DNA from: Cololabis saira
Taxonomy: Eukaryota; Chordata; Actinopteri; Beloniformes; Belonidae
Assembly (NCBI RefSeq): GCF_033807715.1
Contig: NC_084587.1
Coordinates: 23,584,017-23,648,016 of the forward strand
Length of the DNA: 64,000 bases
Reading direction: 5' to 3'
This document shows, piece after piece, positions 24,275-37,000 of the stretch; position 1 is the stretch's first letter, and each line of letters starts with the position of its first letter. A model generated the notes under the pieces. The model saw only the letters and a list, made by a program, of their open reading frames with translations, did not search any database and had not been told where the DNA came from. The position numbers and the translations under genes were made by a program.

Positions 24275-24324
24275 AAAAAACCCCAAAACATTAAAACAAA
24301 TGTTTTAATGTTTTGGGTTTTTTT
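24275..24324 (+). repeat. Hairpin in the FHIP1A 3' UTR
   Basis: CCAAAACATTAAAACA, a 2-nt loop, then TGTTTTAATGTTTTGG: about 17 perfectly paired bases, extended by an A run opposite a T run with one bulge. It is on the transcribed strand of the inferred 3' UTR. Confidence 0.7.
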
Positions 24325-25112
24325 GCACTTGATGCTGACAGTTTTCGGGAAAGTCTGGTTTTTACAGAAAGCTGAAGTTGTCAAGGAACAAGAAAAGTTT
24401 GCATCTCTTCACAGTATCAAACAAAGAAGCAGTTTTATGCATCATGAAAAGTGGAAGTATATTCTATTCTATAAATGTTCTCAAGAAAATCTTGTAGTTT
24501 AATAACAAGTCCCTTATTTTAGAGCTAAATGTGTACATTTGTATTTTGGATCAATTTTCAGTGAGCTCAGTTGTGTAAAATCAGTAACGATATTATGAAA
24601 ATGAGCTTTGACAAATGTATTTCTCACATTTTTAGCCTCATCAGCTATACTGAGTACATCAATGTCGTCATCTAAGTTAGGCAGATGAAGTCATTTTTGT
24701 TTGAATCTTACAATCTTACACATGTACTTAATTCTCTTCGGGCCGTGAATTATGGATCAGGATCTCTTTGTGTGCTATCTTGTTTTTAACAGGGCTTAGA
24801 AATATATATTTGTAACAGTCAAAGCCATTTTCAGAAATGTTGAATGTCTGTTTCTCAGTAGTTGAAGAATGTTACAGAGCACTTTAATTGGCCTTTTTCA
24901 TACCACAGTGCCACTCGGAGTGTGTCGACACGTCCAGTTCAGGGCCACGGTCTCTGTTGCAGGAATGCAGTCGGTACGAGCAAGATTGTTGACCAGTTTG
25001 TGTCTCAGTAGATCCGGAGTCCAAAGATGAATTCTGCCTGTTTTTTGTTTCAAGGTTTCACTCGGTTGCTGTTTGTTTTCAACTTTAAAAATGCAAAAGG
25101 TATGCCTCTTTT

Positions 25113-25118
25113 AATAAA
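25113..25118 (+). promoter_or_regulatory. fhip1a: Candidate poly(A) signal of FHIP1A
   Basis: AATAAA in TTTTAATAAAGGAAG, on the coding strand and before the convergent GATB 3' end. Confidence 0.5.
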
Positions 25119-25135
25119 GGAAGAGCTGAAACTGG

Positions 25136-26186
25136 ATTTACTGAGTCGACCTTCCCCCTTCTTTTCACTTTTCAATGGGCTTTAAAAGTTTCTTTCTTTT
25201 GATTTACAGGATTCGTCACCTGAGGTTGTTTGCAGCTGTTTCATTAACACCATTAAGTGGGGTTTTTTTTTTTTAACCCAGAGATAAATGTCTTTTTGAT
25301 AAGGAAAGAGCATCCCTTTAGGATTGTTTTTGAAAAGAGGTAATTTAATGTGTGGAAAATCCGCAATAAACTTTAAGTCGGTGTGCGATAAATCCCAGAA
25401 AATATGTATATGGGTCAAAACAAATGGGACACTGGATGCTCTCTTCAGTCACTATTAACTGTCATCTACAGCAATGCGTCTTGTAGTTCCAAGTGTCAGC
25501 CAATCGTGAAGTAATATACGCAATTTTTCTCCCATCATTTAATTTTATGATCTCCATTTGGGAACAGATGCCATAACAGAGCGATCTGTAACAACTACAC
25601 TTTAAAGATCTGCACTAAAACGTTGCTGCGATCATTAACTGTTAATTCTATTCATATTGAGACTATATCAGCCACAAAGGAGACGATGTGGACTTAAAAG
25701 GACGCCTTGGCAATCCTATGGCAGTGAGAGCGCTTAAACTATTTGTGAGGGGGAAAAACCCCATAGAGCAAAGCTTGTGACATTCAACCACTAGAGGGAG
25801 CTCAGTGCTCAGACTCCTGTATGGATGTGTGAACAGTGCAGGGTTTCTGCTCATGATCCTCTGTCAGGTCAGCAGTTTCAGCTTTTGACTCACAAATGAC
25901 CGTTAATGGCAGTCTGGCACGAGTCAGAGGGTTTGTTAAGTTATATGGAAAGCGTTGCCTTGCAAGTGCTTTCAGCAGAGAAGTTTTGTCCTCTGGAGAT
26001 TTCCTTGCAGTCTTTCTCTTGTGAAGACAAACTGCACATAAAATCAACTGCCTACGTAACTGCTCTGGGAGAACCCCACAGGATACATTTTTCTGCATCT
26101 CTGAGATCACAAATGCCTTCCGTTACCTGGTTAATGATCTGACTCCCAAAACAACACAACCACGGCAATTTATCATTTGACAGGGT
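25136..26186. other. Convergent intergenic gap between FHIP1A and GATB
   Basis: About 1 kb between the two inferred poly(A) sites. Only short random frames are present; I see neither a gene nor a clear repeat. Confidence 0.6.
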
Positions 26187-26192
26187 TTTATT
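26187..26192 (-). promoter_or_regulatory. gatb: Candidate poly(A) signal of GATB
   Basis: TTTATT on the plus strand is AATAAA on the minus strand, about 240 nt past the GATB stop codon. Confidence 0.55.
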
Positions 26193-26433
26193 ACTTTTAA
26201 AACATGTATCTTCCACTCATAAATAAAGAGCATAATGACTGAGACCCCAGTATAATATAATGTCAGCAACAGAGAATAAGCATGATGGCTTGGTCATAAA
26301 TGGCTTCATCAAACTCTCCAAAGCCCCCATATGGCTGTAATTGTCAGTGTCTATATACAGATGCATAAAACATCGCCGTCTGGTTTCCTCAAGGACACTT
26401 GAGCGCTCGCTTGCTATTTTTGCCGTCTGGCCT

Positions 26434-26559
26434 TCATGACGTCTTCTGCTGCAGGATCTCCCTCACCAGAACTGGGTCAGCCCTTCCTTTGGTCTCTCTC
26501 TGCACCAGGCCCATCAGCTTGTTCAGAACTTTCTTGTTTCCACTTCTAATGGCGTGAAC
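26434..26559 (-). CDS. gatb: GATB coding exon 13 (terminal exon)
   Basis: Encodes residues 507-547 ([20 protein letters not shown] to EILQQKTS), then TGA at 26434-26436. The acceptor is [24 protein letters not shown] is the closing helix of the GatB/YqeY domain. Confidence 0.93.
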   Translation of the reverse strand, partial: VHAIRSGNKKVLNKLMGLVQRETKGRADPVLVREILQQKTS

Positions 26560-29500
26560 CTACAAGAAAGTGTCATAAAACCCAAACCGGTGCGTGAAAT
26601 ATCTCGTCTTCTGCCGTCTTGTGAGAGTTTGCAACTCAGCACTAACCTCATCAGGATGCGAGTCCACCACCTTCTGGCAGATGTCGTGCAGCTGTGCAGC
26701 GTCACTGACCAGACCCAGGTCCTTCTCCTGGACGATCTGCAGGGCGCTTTTTCCTGATGACCTACACATCTCCTGGAACACCTGAGGGCGCGGAGAAACC
26801 CGCGTGATGGATGTGTGACGGGCAGAGGTGTCTTCAGTATTCACATTCATTACTCAGGTAGAAGTATAGATACTAGAGTTTAAAAATACTCCTGTAGAAG
26901 TATCAACTCAAGTTTTTTACTCAAGTAAAAGTATAAAAGTAAAAGTAATGTAAGGGGGGAAAAAGTCATTAAGGACAAAAGCCATTGAAAATGAATGCAT
27001 CTTAGTATAATGCAAATATATTAAAGAACCATATATGTGTACTATTGAGCATTAACATGTGTTTCAGAGAGCAGAAGATATGATGACTAGTTGCCTATAA
27101 GTATTGTAATGGTGCAAAAAGTCAAACTTCAGAGGCATGTTATCATTTATCCTAACCTTTATTGGAATGTACATCCAAGTTTAGTTGCAGAAATCTGAGG
27201 GAACGGATGTAAGAACAAAACTGGACAAGAACATCTGAAACAACCACAACCAAATTCACTCTATCCGGATGGAGCAATTTAACTGGATAGTTTTTTTTTA
27301 AAGGCCGAAATGAAATAGAGTAACGAGGCTGTTTTTAAAATGTAAGGAGTAAAAAGTACAGATAATTGCGTGAAAATGTAAGGAGTAAAAGTAAAAAGTT
27401 GTCTGAAAAATAATTTCTCCAGTGAAGTATAGATAACCAAAATTTCTACTTAAGTAAGGTAACGAAGTATTTGTACTTCGTTACTTGACACCTCTGGTGA
27501 CGGGTTGAGTCTACTTACAGACAGGCCGACGGGGGATAATTGCCATATCTGTGCGGCCGACTCACCTGCTTGGCAACCGGAGAGGAGATGTGTCCCGTTT
27601 CCTGCAGCTCCAGCAGCCCAGCCAGAGATAAAGGAGAGATTGGGCTGAAATGAAATTAAGGGGCTAATTGAATTAAACTTTAATAGAAGGACTTGAATTA
27701 ATGGCTGTAAATGGTAGGGGAGATGGAGAACGGAAAAGTGGAAGTACCAGACATAAAGGACATGAAGGTGATCCTTTTATAATATGATTGTAATGTTTAT
27801 GTCTTATATCTGCTTATATCCTTCAACCAGGGTATTTGTACCTCGAGAGGCATTTCTGAAGCTGCACGTTGTAGAAATGTCAATTGAATAAGAAGGAAAA
27901 TTCTAAATTTAAAAAAGGTAGGGTAAGTGATTTCTGGATGATGCCTGATCTGTTGATATTTGAAAGGAAACATTCCCTTCCCTCCCTCGTCTGTTGGTAA
28001 TTGGCAGGATGTGCTGGTATTTAATCTAATTTAAACGTTCATTTTGAAACTGCTAGTGCACTGCCAGATATTTTACTGAGACCTCTGAAAAATTATGTCA
28101 ACATGCGGAGAGAAAAGACTCAATATGTCTCCTGTACATTCTCCTTCACCTGCTGCTTCAGTCACTTGATACAAATATTTCTTCAAATTCTTAGAGAAAT
28201 GTATTTTGTCCCAGTTTAAGGCTTTTGAAGGTCCTCCTGGCTGTTTAGTTGTTTTTTTTATTATTTAACTTTCCTCCCTTTAAACAAAGCAAATGCAGCA
28301 TTATTCATAAATAAACAGCAGCAACTTTGCGCTTCACTCGCACCCGAATGCAGTCTGGGAACAGAAGATAAAATAATGCTTGCAGCATCGGCACTGCTTC
28401 AATTTCAAGCGCTCTCTAATGACTCAAGGGTTTTAATTCTGAGTAAATATCAACGTGCTCTTTTGTTAATCTCAGTCTCACTCAGATGCTTCAGATTGCC
28501 CTCAATTAAAGCTGGAGTTGCCGTTAAACTGCAGTTTTAAGGAAACTTGACATGGATGAGGAACTGCAATAATTTGTTATTTAACAGGAACTGCGAGAAA
28601 ATATGGGTTTCGGTTTTCAAAGTCGTGGCAAGAAAGGCGTCTTTTGTTGAAGTTTTAAGTATAAAATCAGGCAACAGTGGCTGGCAACTCCTTTTACATA
28701 CATGTATAAAAGACTTGATTTTCAAGTTGGAGTGGAACATCTTTACAAGGAGTGATAAGAATACCCGCTTTGTCAAAAACTAATGATTGTCCCAGCGTGA
28801 TGAGGGCCGTCTGAGGAGGCTTTTCTCTGACAGCCCGTTCAAGTGATAAGACTTTTCTCATTAGCGGACATGAAGAATTAGAGAATACCAAACAATCCTA
28901 TTTACTTCCGCGTGACAAGGCGGAGGAGACATTTACCTCCGCTCTGTAATTTATCTCCCTCTTTCACTTTCAATTGCGCATTTTGAAACATGAAATCAAA
29001 TGAACTGTAATGTTCAGATAGATTGAGAAAAGGACAGAGCTGACATTTCAGCGGAGAAATATTGTTTGTTCATAATTGCGCAGTAAGATAACACCAGCCT
29101 CAGATGAGGAGGGATGATGTCTAGCGGTACCGTGTGTCGGGACAAGGACGGAGGATAATGACACTGCAGCGTTTGACTCTGAATCTTTTGGACTACTTTT
29201 GATAGCTTATCTGCAGTTATTTACAACCCGGCCTCGCACGCTAGTAAATTCTGTCAGGCAAATTTTGGCCTGACTGGAGCTTCAATCTGCTGATACAAAG
29301 AAATGCCAGCGCTGTTCACTGCCAGAAAAATAAACGCCATCACCCAGCCTTCTCCTTGTCAATCCTAATTACAAAAGTTATCCACGATGTAATGTTCCTC
29401 TTTTGTCTGTTTTCTTTGAAAGGCGGCGATTCAACCTTTATAATCTTCTGATGTCTTTGAAGTTGTTAGTCACGATATATAAACTTTTACTGACAAATGT

Positions 29501-31010
29501 GTCGAATGAAACCAGGATTACAACACAAAATAAACCCTGAAGCAAGCGCATAGTCATTTTTAGACATTGTTAAGTTACTAAAACAGGAAAAAAAAAAAAA
29601 AACATGTAACCCTGCATCTAAGCCAGGTCCTCGAAGGCCACTGTCCTAAATGTTTTAGATATTTCCTTTGCTTCAGGGAGAGTAAATCCATGAAATAAGA
29701 TCTCATGATGTGATGATGCACGTTAAGGGTAGCAGCAACAACATCTTTCCGTGCAAAAATAATCAGTGTGAAAAAGCCAATCTGAAGTGAAAGTAAGTGA
29801 TTTGCCGATGTCCCTCTAACCTCTGACTCGCGCTCACGTCTTCTTGTTTGAGGTGGCCTAACAAGTCATTTGTCACCCAGCCGATCACCTTCCTGGGATC
29901 CCTCTTAGTCGCCTTCATCACCGCCTCGAAGTACTCCGTCAGCCCGTCCTCGTTCTGCAACACAACACCGTGAAAATTATTCTATTAATCCCAGCAGAGT
30001 TCATCTGCGTTAAACTCGAGCAGAACTGCATGCAGACTCGCTGCACTCAGACTCGAGGATTTAATAAGGCCACAAACTCCTATCTGACTCGTTTTCAGCC
30101 ACTCGGAAAACCCACCACCAGAGTGTAGCTGTGCTCTGGCAGGACGCCGTACGTCTTCACCAGCCTGTCTCTTTTGACGCTGGGTAACTCTGGCAGCCCT
30201 TCCTTTATCTTCTGCACCACCACCGCCAGGCGCGCATCAGTGCCGGTGGGCAGTGATGCGTTATCCTCGTACACAGTCAGAGGAGGCAGGTTGGGCTCCG
30301 GCATGAACCTGCAGAAGAGCAGGGGAGAATGCTTTATCAGCCTTACAGATGAGCTCAGAGAGAAGAAGTCTGGCTTCTGTTGAAATACTAACGATGCTCT
30401 TGACTCTATGCTCACCACATTTCACTTGCTTCCCTAATCATTTGAATCGAACCTTAAACCCGTCTGTCAATCATTCCCCCGACTAAACTGAAACCTGCAC
30501 ACATCAGTTTAGACCTTGAGAGGTTATTTCTCTCCAGTGTGCAGCAACTCCCAAGTTCCCAGGGAGGAAGGACAGGATCATTTTCTCATGCTGTAGCTGC
30601 ACATATATTTAAAAACGAAGGGCCTGGGAGACAAATGGGTTCAAAAGTCACCCTCACCTGTAGTCCTGAAGACCTTCTTTGTCCCTCATGGAAACAGTTT
30701 GCCTAAAAAACAAGATTAAAGATACATTTAAAGGTCTATTATATTATTATTTTGAGACTCCATTTGAGTCACAGTTTAAATAAGACGCTTATTTGACTCA
30801 TGTTGACTGTTTCAGTTCGCTGTTCTCATGATAAAGGAAGAAATGCTTGAATTGGAAATGCATCAAAATGTAAAAGAAAATGGGTTCACAAAAAAAAAAA
30901 TGTATGAAAGGGATTTGTTTTCAGTATTTATTTATTTTTTGGGGGTTAGTTATGTGTGGGGTTTTCTCTACGCACTCCAGTTTCTTCTTAAAGTAAAAAA
31001 AAAAATAAAA

Positions 31011-31090
<80 letters not shown>

Positions 31091-34000
31091 TTTATATATG
31101 GCTGATTGTTCTAAATTGCCTGCAGGAGTGAAATGTGAGGGTCCGTGGTTTCCCGCCTCATCTGCATCCGTGTGGCACCTGTGATGGACGACTGATCCTG
31201 CTGCTGCTCACCGACAGGTGAGACAGGCTTCAGCCACACCCCTCAACAACATCTAGGAAATGAACGATTGCTCAGGCTAAAACTAATTACAGTGCTGTGT
31301 AGTGGTCAATGACTAGGATGAGGGCTTGGAAAACCATTACTAATCGATCTTGAGAAGAGAATTGAGCTTCGCAGATTAGTCTTTTTCTGGCACCCGATGA
31401 TAGCTGGCTCAAAACCTCCAAGGTCTGCTTAAAAAAAAAAAAAAAAAAAAGGGGGAAAAAAACAGTCCAGAATGCTCCGTGTTTTATTTTTAGGTGCAAA
31501 CAATAATATGATTTCTCATTTATGAGGGAAACATTGTTGAGCCTGTGTGGTGGTATGGTAGAAATAATTTATTCCACAGTCATTTGTGAATGCAATTTTT
31601 AGTTTGTAGCCACGTGCAGACGAGCAGGATAAACCTCCTGACTGTCTAGATTTAGATGATTAAACTAATGTGTTCGCATTGAAATCGATATGAATAGCTG
31701 GCAATTTCAGGTGCATATTTTATATCACTTATTCAATAAATTAAGCTTTTTGCATAACTTTGCATATTATTTCTGCATTATTTTACTTGACTAGGCTGTT
31801 TAAACTGTGTCTTTGACTAATAATGACACTGTGATTAACCGCAATAGATTGCAGGATATATTTATAATTCATCCTGAGATTAAACAAGATTAAATTAACA
31901 GCATCCATGCATCATGTCTGATAATAACCCAATTGTACCGAGCTCTGTCAGTACACAGCCAAATGATTTATATCCTTGGTTCATGCATTATGAAGAAAAA
32001 GTATTAACTCACAGCTGTGACTAAATTATGCCATTGCCACACGTTACTAAACATTTAATTTAGAGACCACAGATTACAAAAACATTTCTATTAAGGGGCT
32101 CACGAGGAAACGGAGGCTCCTGTAAATGTCGGGGGGGTTGGGCCTGTTAACAGATGCAAAAGTGAAACGTATTGCTCCGTCAGTGAACACTAAAGATAGC
32201 TAGTAAAATGTCCCTCGGTGCCACGAATCAAGTCAGTAGGCTGTTTAGCAAGTTGACGAACATGCAGTTATAAGAGTAATGTCACATCTAACAAGTCTAA
32301 GAGATCTTGCTTGGTTTTGTGAGCAAGCAAGGCCTTCAGCAGAAAACCCCCTCAAGACAAACTTTAGACGGGATTAAAGGTAGGGTAAGACGATTTCTTA
32401 CCCAGAACGTGTTCTGCTCATCTTGTGATTTTATGACTGCACAAGTAGCTCCAGCTTATGACCCATCTGGTAAACTTGTACTTCCTGTGCACATGACTGT
32501 AGTTCCAGCTTATGACTGCCTCTGCATTCTTACTAGATATGACAACGCCATTATTTGGCTTTTCAGATCATAATTGTATCCATCTATCCTTGTCTGGATC
32601 GTAATTTCCAAACAAAAGGAACCCAGTTAACTTGTTATGTGTAATCTCTGGCTACTTTAATGAGAGATTGAAGCAGCACCATCGTTTGCACTGAAGACGG
32701 GCCAGTGTCCTTCCAAAAAAATGAGTGAACCATCCACATCCATTAACTTCATGAAGACAGTATAGTTAATGGTAACGCACTTATGAACATCAAATAGTAC
32801 TTGTATGTAAGTATGCAACTTGGAACATAGCCATGTTTTCGTCAAAAAAGGGAGTCCAGGCAGAGACCTGCTCCCATGTTTTTAAACTTATTAGCCATGT
32901 TTCAATAAAGGCTTTTTAATATTTTTCCACAAGAAGAGTGCCTTGGACTCCCTTTTTTGACAAGATATTGTTTTTTTCCCCAACACCAAAGAGCACCTTC
33001 AAGATTTTTTCTGAACAATTCCCTGAGCACTTCGGATTTTCTCTTCACTTGATAGCCATGTTTTTGTTGTTTCTGAAGACTGAAATAATAAAAGAATAGT
33101 TGGATTAATGTAGCCGTAATTTACAACAAATAACTATCTAAACACATTTTACATTTAATAAAAAAAGCCAACTGCTTCTGAGCAGCTAAAACAAGAACAG
33201 AACTGTTCATTTTCTTTGTTTTCTACTACAAATAAATAGATACCATTGTGTTTTGAGGGGATGGATGGAATACATCTGAATATATGAACCCATCTCTGAT
33301 GGCTCACAAATCAATTAGGAGAAGGATCTGTGGAAATAAATGATGAAAATACTGAAAAGCACATTCCTTTTAACATATTTTCAGGGCTTCCTTCAGTCAG
33401 CAAGGCTGTTTCCAAACCAGCGCTGTCAGATCTGTGGTCAATTTCACAACAAGAAAGGGGCCAATAACACATGTTGTTTAACACGCTTTCGCACCGCGTG
33501 TACCTCGGACACGCAGGCCCTCGTGGGAAGGAGCCAGCGCCTCAGAAGATGATCAAGGCCTCAGCTGTGTGGGAGCAGGCTCATTCTGTGAGCTCATAAG
33601 CCTCGAGTTTCACAACGTGCGCAGACAACACAAGCTGACGGCTGCATCCAAATGGCTCTATTCATCATCATTACCATGATGGTTCGTTCAAAGCTCGGGA
33701 CTAATGAACCAGGCAGAGATCCCAGTCAAAGAGTGCTGTGGTGGCGAAACCTTGGCATCACGATGCTGCTTTTCCGTCCTCTTACCCTGATTTGGAATCA
33801 TATGCCCGGGTCTCGTTTTGCACCGTCCCCCCTCTCTGCACGATCTCAATCTGTCTCTGGATCTCGTAGTCTGGTGGATAGAAGATGGGACACAGACACG
33901 GATGCAGTTCACGTTATTCATTTGGTGAGAAACGCCGAGCACCTGCTGTCACACTCTGACAATCCTCTCGCCCCTGGCTGCTGCCGTAGATTAACGAAGC

Positions 34001-37000
34001 CTTTTTGCAGGGTTTTTAAATACCAGTCCAGCAGCACAGTGAATACGATACTACTTTATTCATGAATAATTTATGTTCAGCACCACGGAGAAGCTCAATC
34101 AGCAATCAGTAAAGTTCTATCTGACACATAATCAATGCTTTTTTTTTTTTAAGTGAGCAGCCGGGAGAAGTCAGTAAAGCGTGACCGACTGCCTTCAGAA
34201 GCCTCTAACTGTTGAATGGACGGCTGTCGGTCCTGAACTCCGGCTCCACAATATTCTGTCGGAATCGACTACGCTTCCTGCCCTGAAATCTTTTCATTAA
34301 ATCGAACGATCTTGTTTTCAATCCAAAAGAAAAAAAAATAAAATCTATTTTTCAGCACTGAGATCAAAAAAAGTGTTTTTCTTTGATGCTCTATAGCTTT
34401 GAAGAAATTGTCATGGGTAAAAGAGAAAAAGAAAAGTAAAATGAGAAGGAAATATCCAAGTCAAGCAGCGGCAGCCTGCCATGTGCCTAATGTGAGGTTA
34501 TCTGACAAACTGTTTCTTGGCCAGGAACAGTTGCTGGGAGACAAGTAGGGTCTCGAGGAAGTTGGTCTTCCCAGCCAACAAATAAGAGGTTGCATAACAT
34601 CTTGTCTGCGTGATGAACTAATAGCAGACAGCGTGTTAATCACTCGTTTCAGAGGAGCTGGCACCAAGATTTCAGTGTTTAGCCTTTCAGTTTTAACCAC
34701 ATGTCTTTGTAACATATTCAACCAATGTCACCTGGTTTATGCTTCTATTCATTACTGTTCTGTACAATGGTGTTGATCTAATCTCCCTCTTAAATAAAAA
34801 AACAAATCAAGAAATCCATTTAAGTAAAGCCTCGTTCCAGAAAAAGTTAAGTGTTATTATTATTATACGTCAGTAGACATATGATGCAATCATGAACAAG
34901 TTAACCAGAAGAGAAGCTTTTAAAGACATTTCATTTAAATTAATTCATAAATTCTATCCTACAAATGATCACATTATAAAAAGATTCAAAAAAAATATTG
35001 ATTCAAACTGTACTTTTTGCTCTGCAAATTCAGAAACAATGACTCACTTATTCTGGCTGTGCCCCATTGTTCAAACTTTTTGGAGTGATATGTGTAATTT
35101 TGTGTCTGAAAGAATTGATATTGATTTTAATTTATTTTGGAAGGATGTGTTGTTTGGTGTTTTTGACCATGTAACAATTAGATCAAAGCCAAAGGAAACG
35201 TTTATTATTAATTTGTTAATTATCCTCGCAAAATTCCACATCCACAAATCTAAATTTTTACGCAAAAAACCCTCTTTTTTTACTTTTCATTGTGAACTAA
35301 AACAGTATCTGGACTCTATTAAGTTTTCTAATAATTCAAAGGCTATCAAAACCATAAATGTATGTAAATGTTTTGGCTTTCTGTTATAATTTCATCCCCC
35401 CTGGCTGGTTGTAATGTGTTGTGCTTTTTGTTTGTGTTTTTTATTTGTGTTGTACTCTTTATATGTTAGAATTCGACGTGAATTTGCATAATGTGAAGTT
35501 TCTTTTTATCATTGTTATGTCTGCAAGTGTTAAAAAAAAAAAAAAAAGAAAAAAAAAAGAAGCTTTTGTTGATGTGCATGTCACCCATGTCACGGTGCAC
35601 TGAAGTGCATTAATGTCCACTAATAGTGCTGTTTAAGAAGTGTAATTATAATAACTTACATGTCTTTTTTTCTATTTTTCATCAAATATGCTGCATCTTT
35701 CCACTTCCTCTCAGTTAATTTTTAAATAAAAGGAAGAGAATGTGGTTGTCTTGTATTAGTTGTCTTTGTTTAGTAGCGTTTTAACATGTATATCTGGATG
35801 AAGTGATTAACTGTGTACACACTTGGTTTTCAGCAGTGTTCCTGAGACAATGAGTGAATTTAGACATCTTCTCTGCGCTCGATGCAGAGCTGCCCAAGGA
35901 CTGAAACAGCCATTTCCACCTTTACTTTTGCAATTTTCTGCAAAAATAATTTTTCTGCCCCCCTTTTCTTTTCAGTTTTACATTAGGGAACATTCGTTTT
36001 ACATTGTTGAAATATATTCATACGCAAACTCCCCCACTGTCTGATGCTCTTTTTTAAATTCATCCTGTTAGAGCAATCAAAAGCAGGATGACGGCACATG
36101 TGTTGATCTTTGAATACCTTTGTACTGGTGAGTGCTGGATGAAAATGTCAGCGAGGCTCCATATACGAGCAACCAGTAATAAGTCTATAGGATGTACTGA
36201 GTTAAAGCTTTCATTGGTTCCTACCGATGGCTCTGGCCAGGTATCGGATGCTGTTGATGTTCTTCACCTCAGTCCTGATGCCCAGCGGCTCACCTGGTCT
36301 GTGCACAGACACATTGGCATCCACCCTCAGCTGGCCCTCTAAAGAAAACCAGGAAAGGGATGCATGCAAAAAATATAAGTTTAGGTTTAGAAGTGCAGCA
36401 CCTTGGGGGAAAAAAAGAAGGAGAAAAAAAAAAAAAAGACACTGAGGGAGTGCTTTCCATACCCGACATGTTGCCTTGACAGGTACCCAGGGCTTGCAGG
36501 ATGAGCTGAAGCTCCCTGACAGCTGCAGCGGCCTCCTCTCCGCAGTTCATGTCTGGTTCCATCACCAGCTCCATTAGGCCCACACCTGACACATGTGAAG
36601 ACAGCTGTGCTTTAAATCTACAAGGTTTCTATCCCATGGTGCTTTGCAACAAGCCTAAACAATACCTGTTGTTTTCAGTAACAACCTAAAACTATCTACA
36701 GCCCCGGGTTGGCCACAACGAATAAATAGGTGAGTCAGGGCAACGGGTTTCTGGTGAACATTGCAAACTGGTTCCGGGAGAGAAGATCTATTTCTAAAGC
36801 TTGTATCTAACCTGCTCTGTTGAGATCTATGAGCGTCTGGCTCCGGACGTCATCGTGCAGACTCTTGCCACTGTCCTGTTCCAGCTGGACCTGTTTGATC
36901 TGCGCCGTTTTTCTGATCACCTGGCTCTTCTTCTTCCCTCCAAGGAGGCTGTAAGTCAGCGTGCCATCTACAGCAATTGGTCGGCGTTGCTGAGTGATTT

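Larger units (their letters stand above)
22425..25135 (+). other. fhip1a: FHIP1A 3' UTR (inferred)
   Basis: About 2.7 kb after the stop codon with no other gene. AATAAA at 25113-25118 is the strongest candidate poly(A) signal; weaker signals occur earlier (ATTAAA near 23183), so shorter isoforms are possible. It contains a small AT microsatellite (about 22530-22555) and a long A/T-rich hairpin at 24275-24324. The end is inferred from the signal only. Confidence 0.55.

Noticed and set aside
30828..31184. 118-codon frame with YIYIYI and THTHTH runs
   Set aside because: It is a translation of the TA/CA microsatellite.
33652..34065. 137-codon plus-strand frame
   Set aside because: It is antisense to GATB exon 7 and its flanks, with no recognisable domain.
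34892..35389. 165-codon frame with a Cys/His pattern as a new zinc-finger gene
   Set aside because: The CTFC...H...C pattern and the adjacent poly(A) match the C-terminus of an L1/Tx1-type LINE ORF2.
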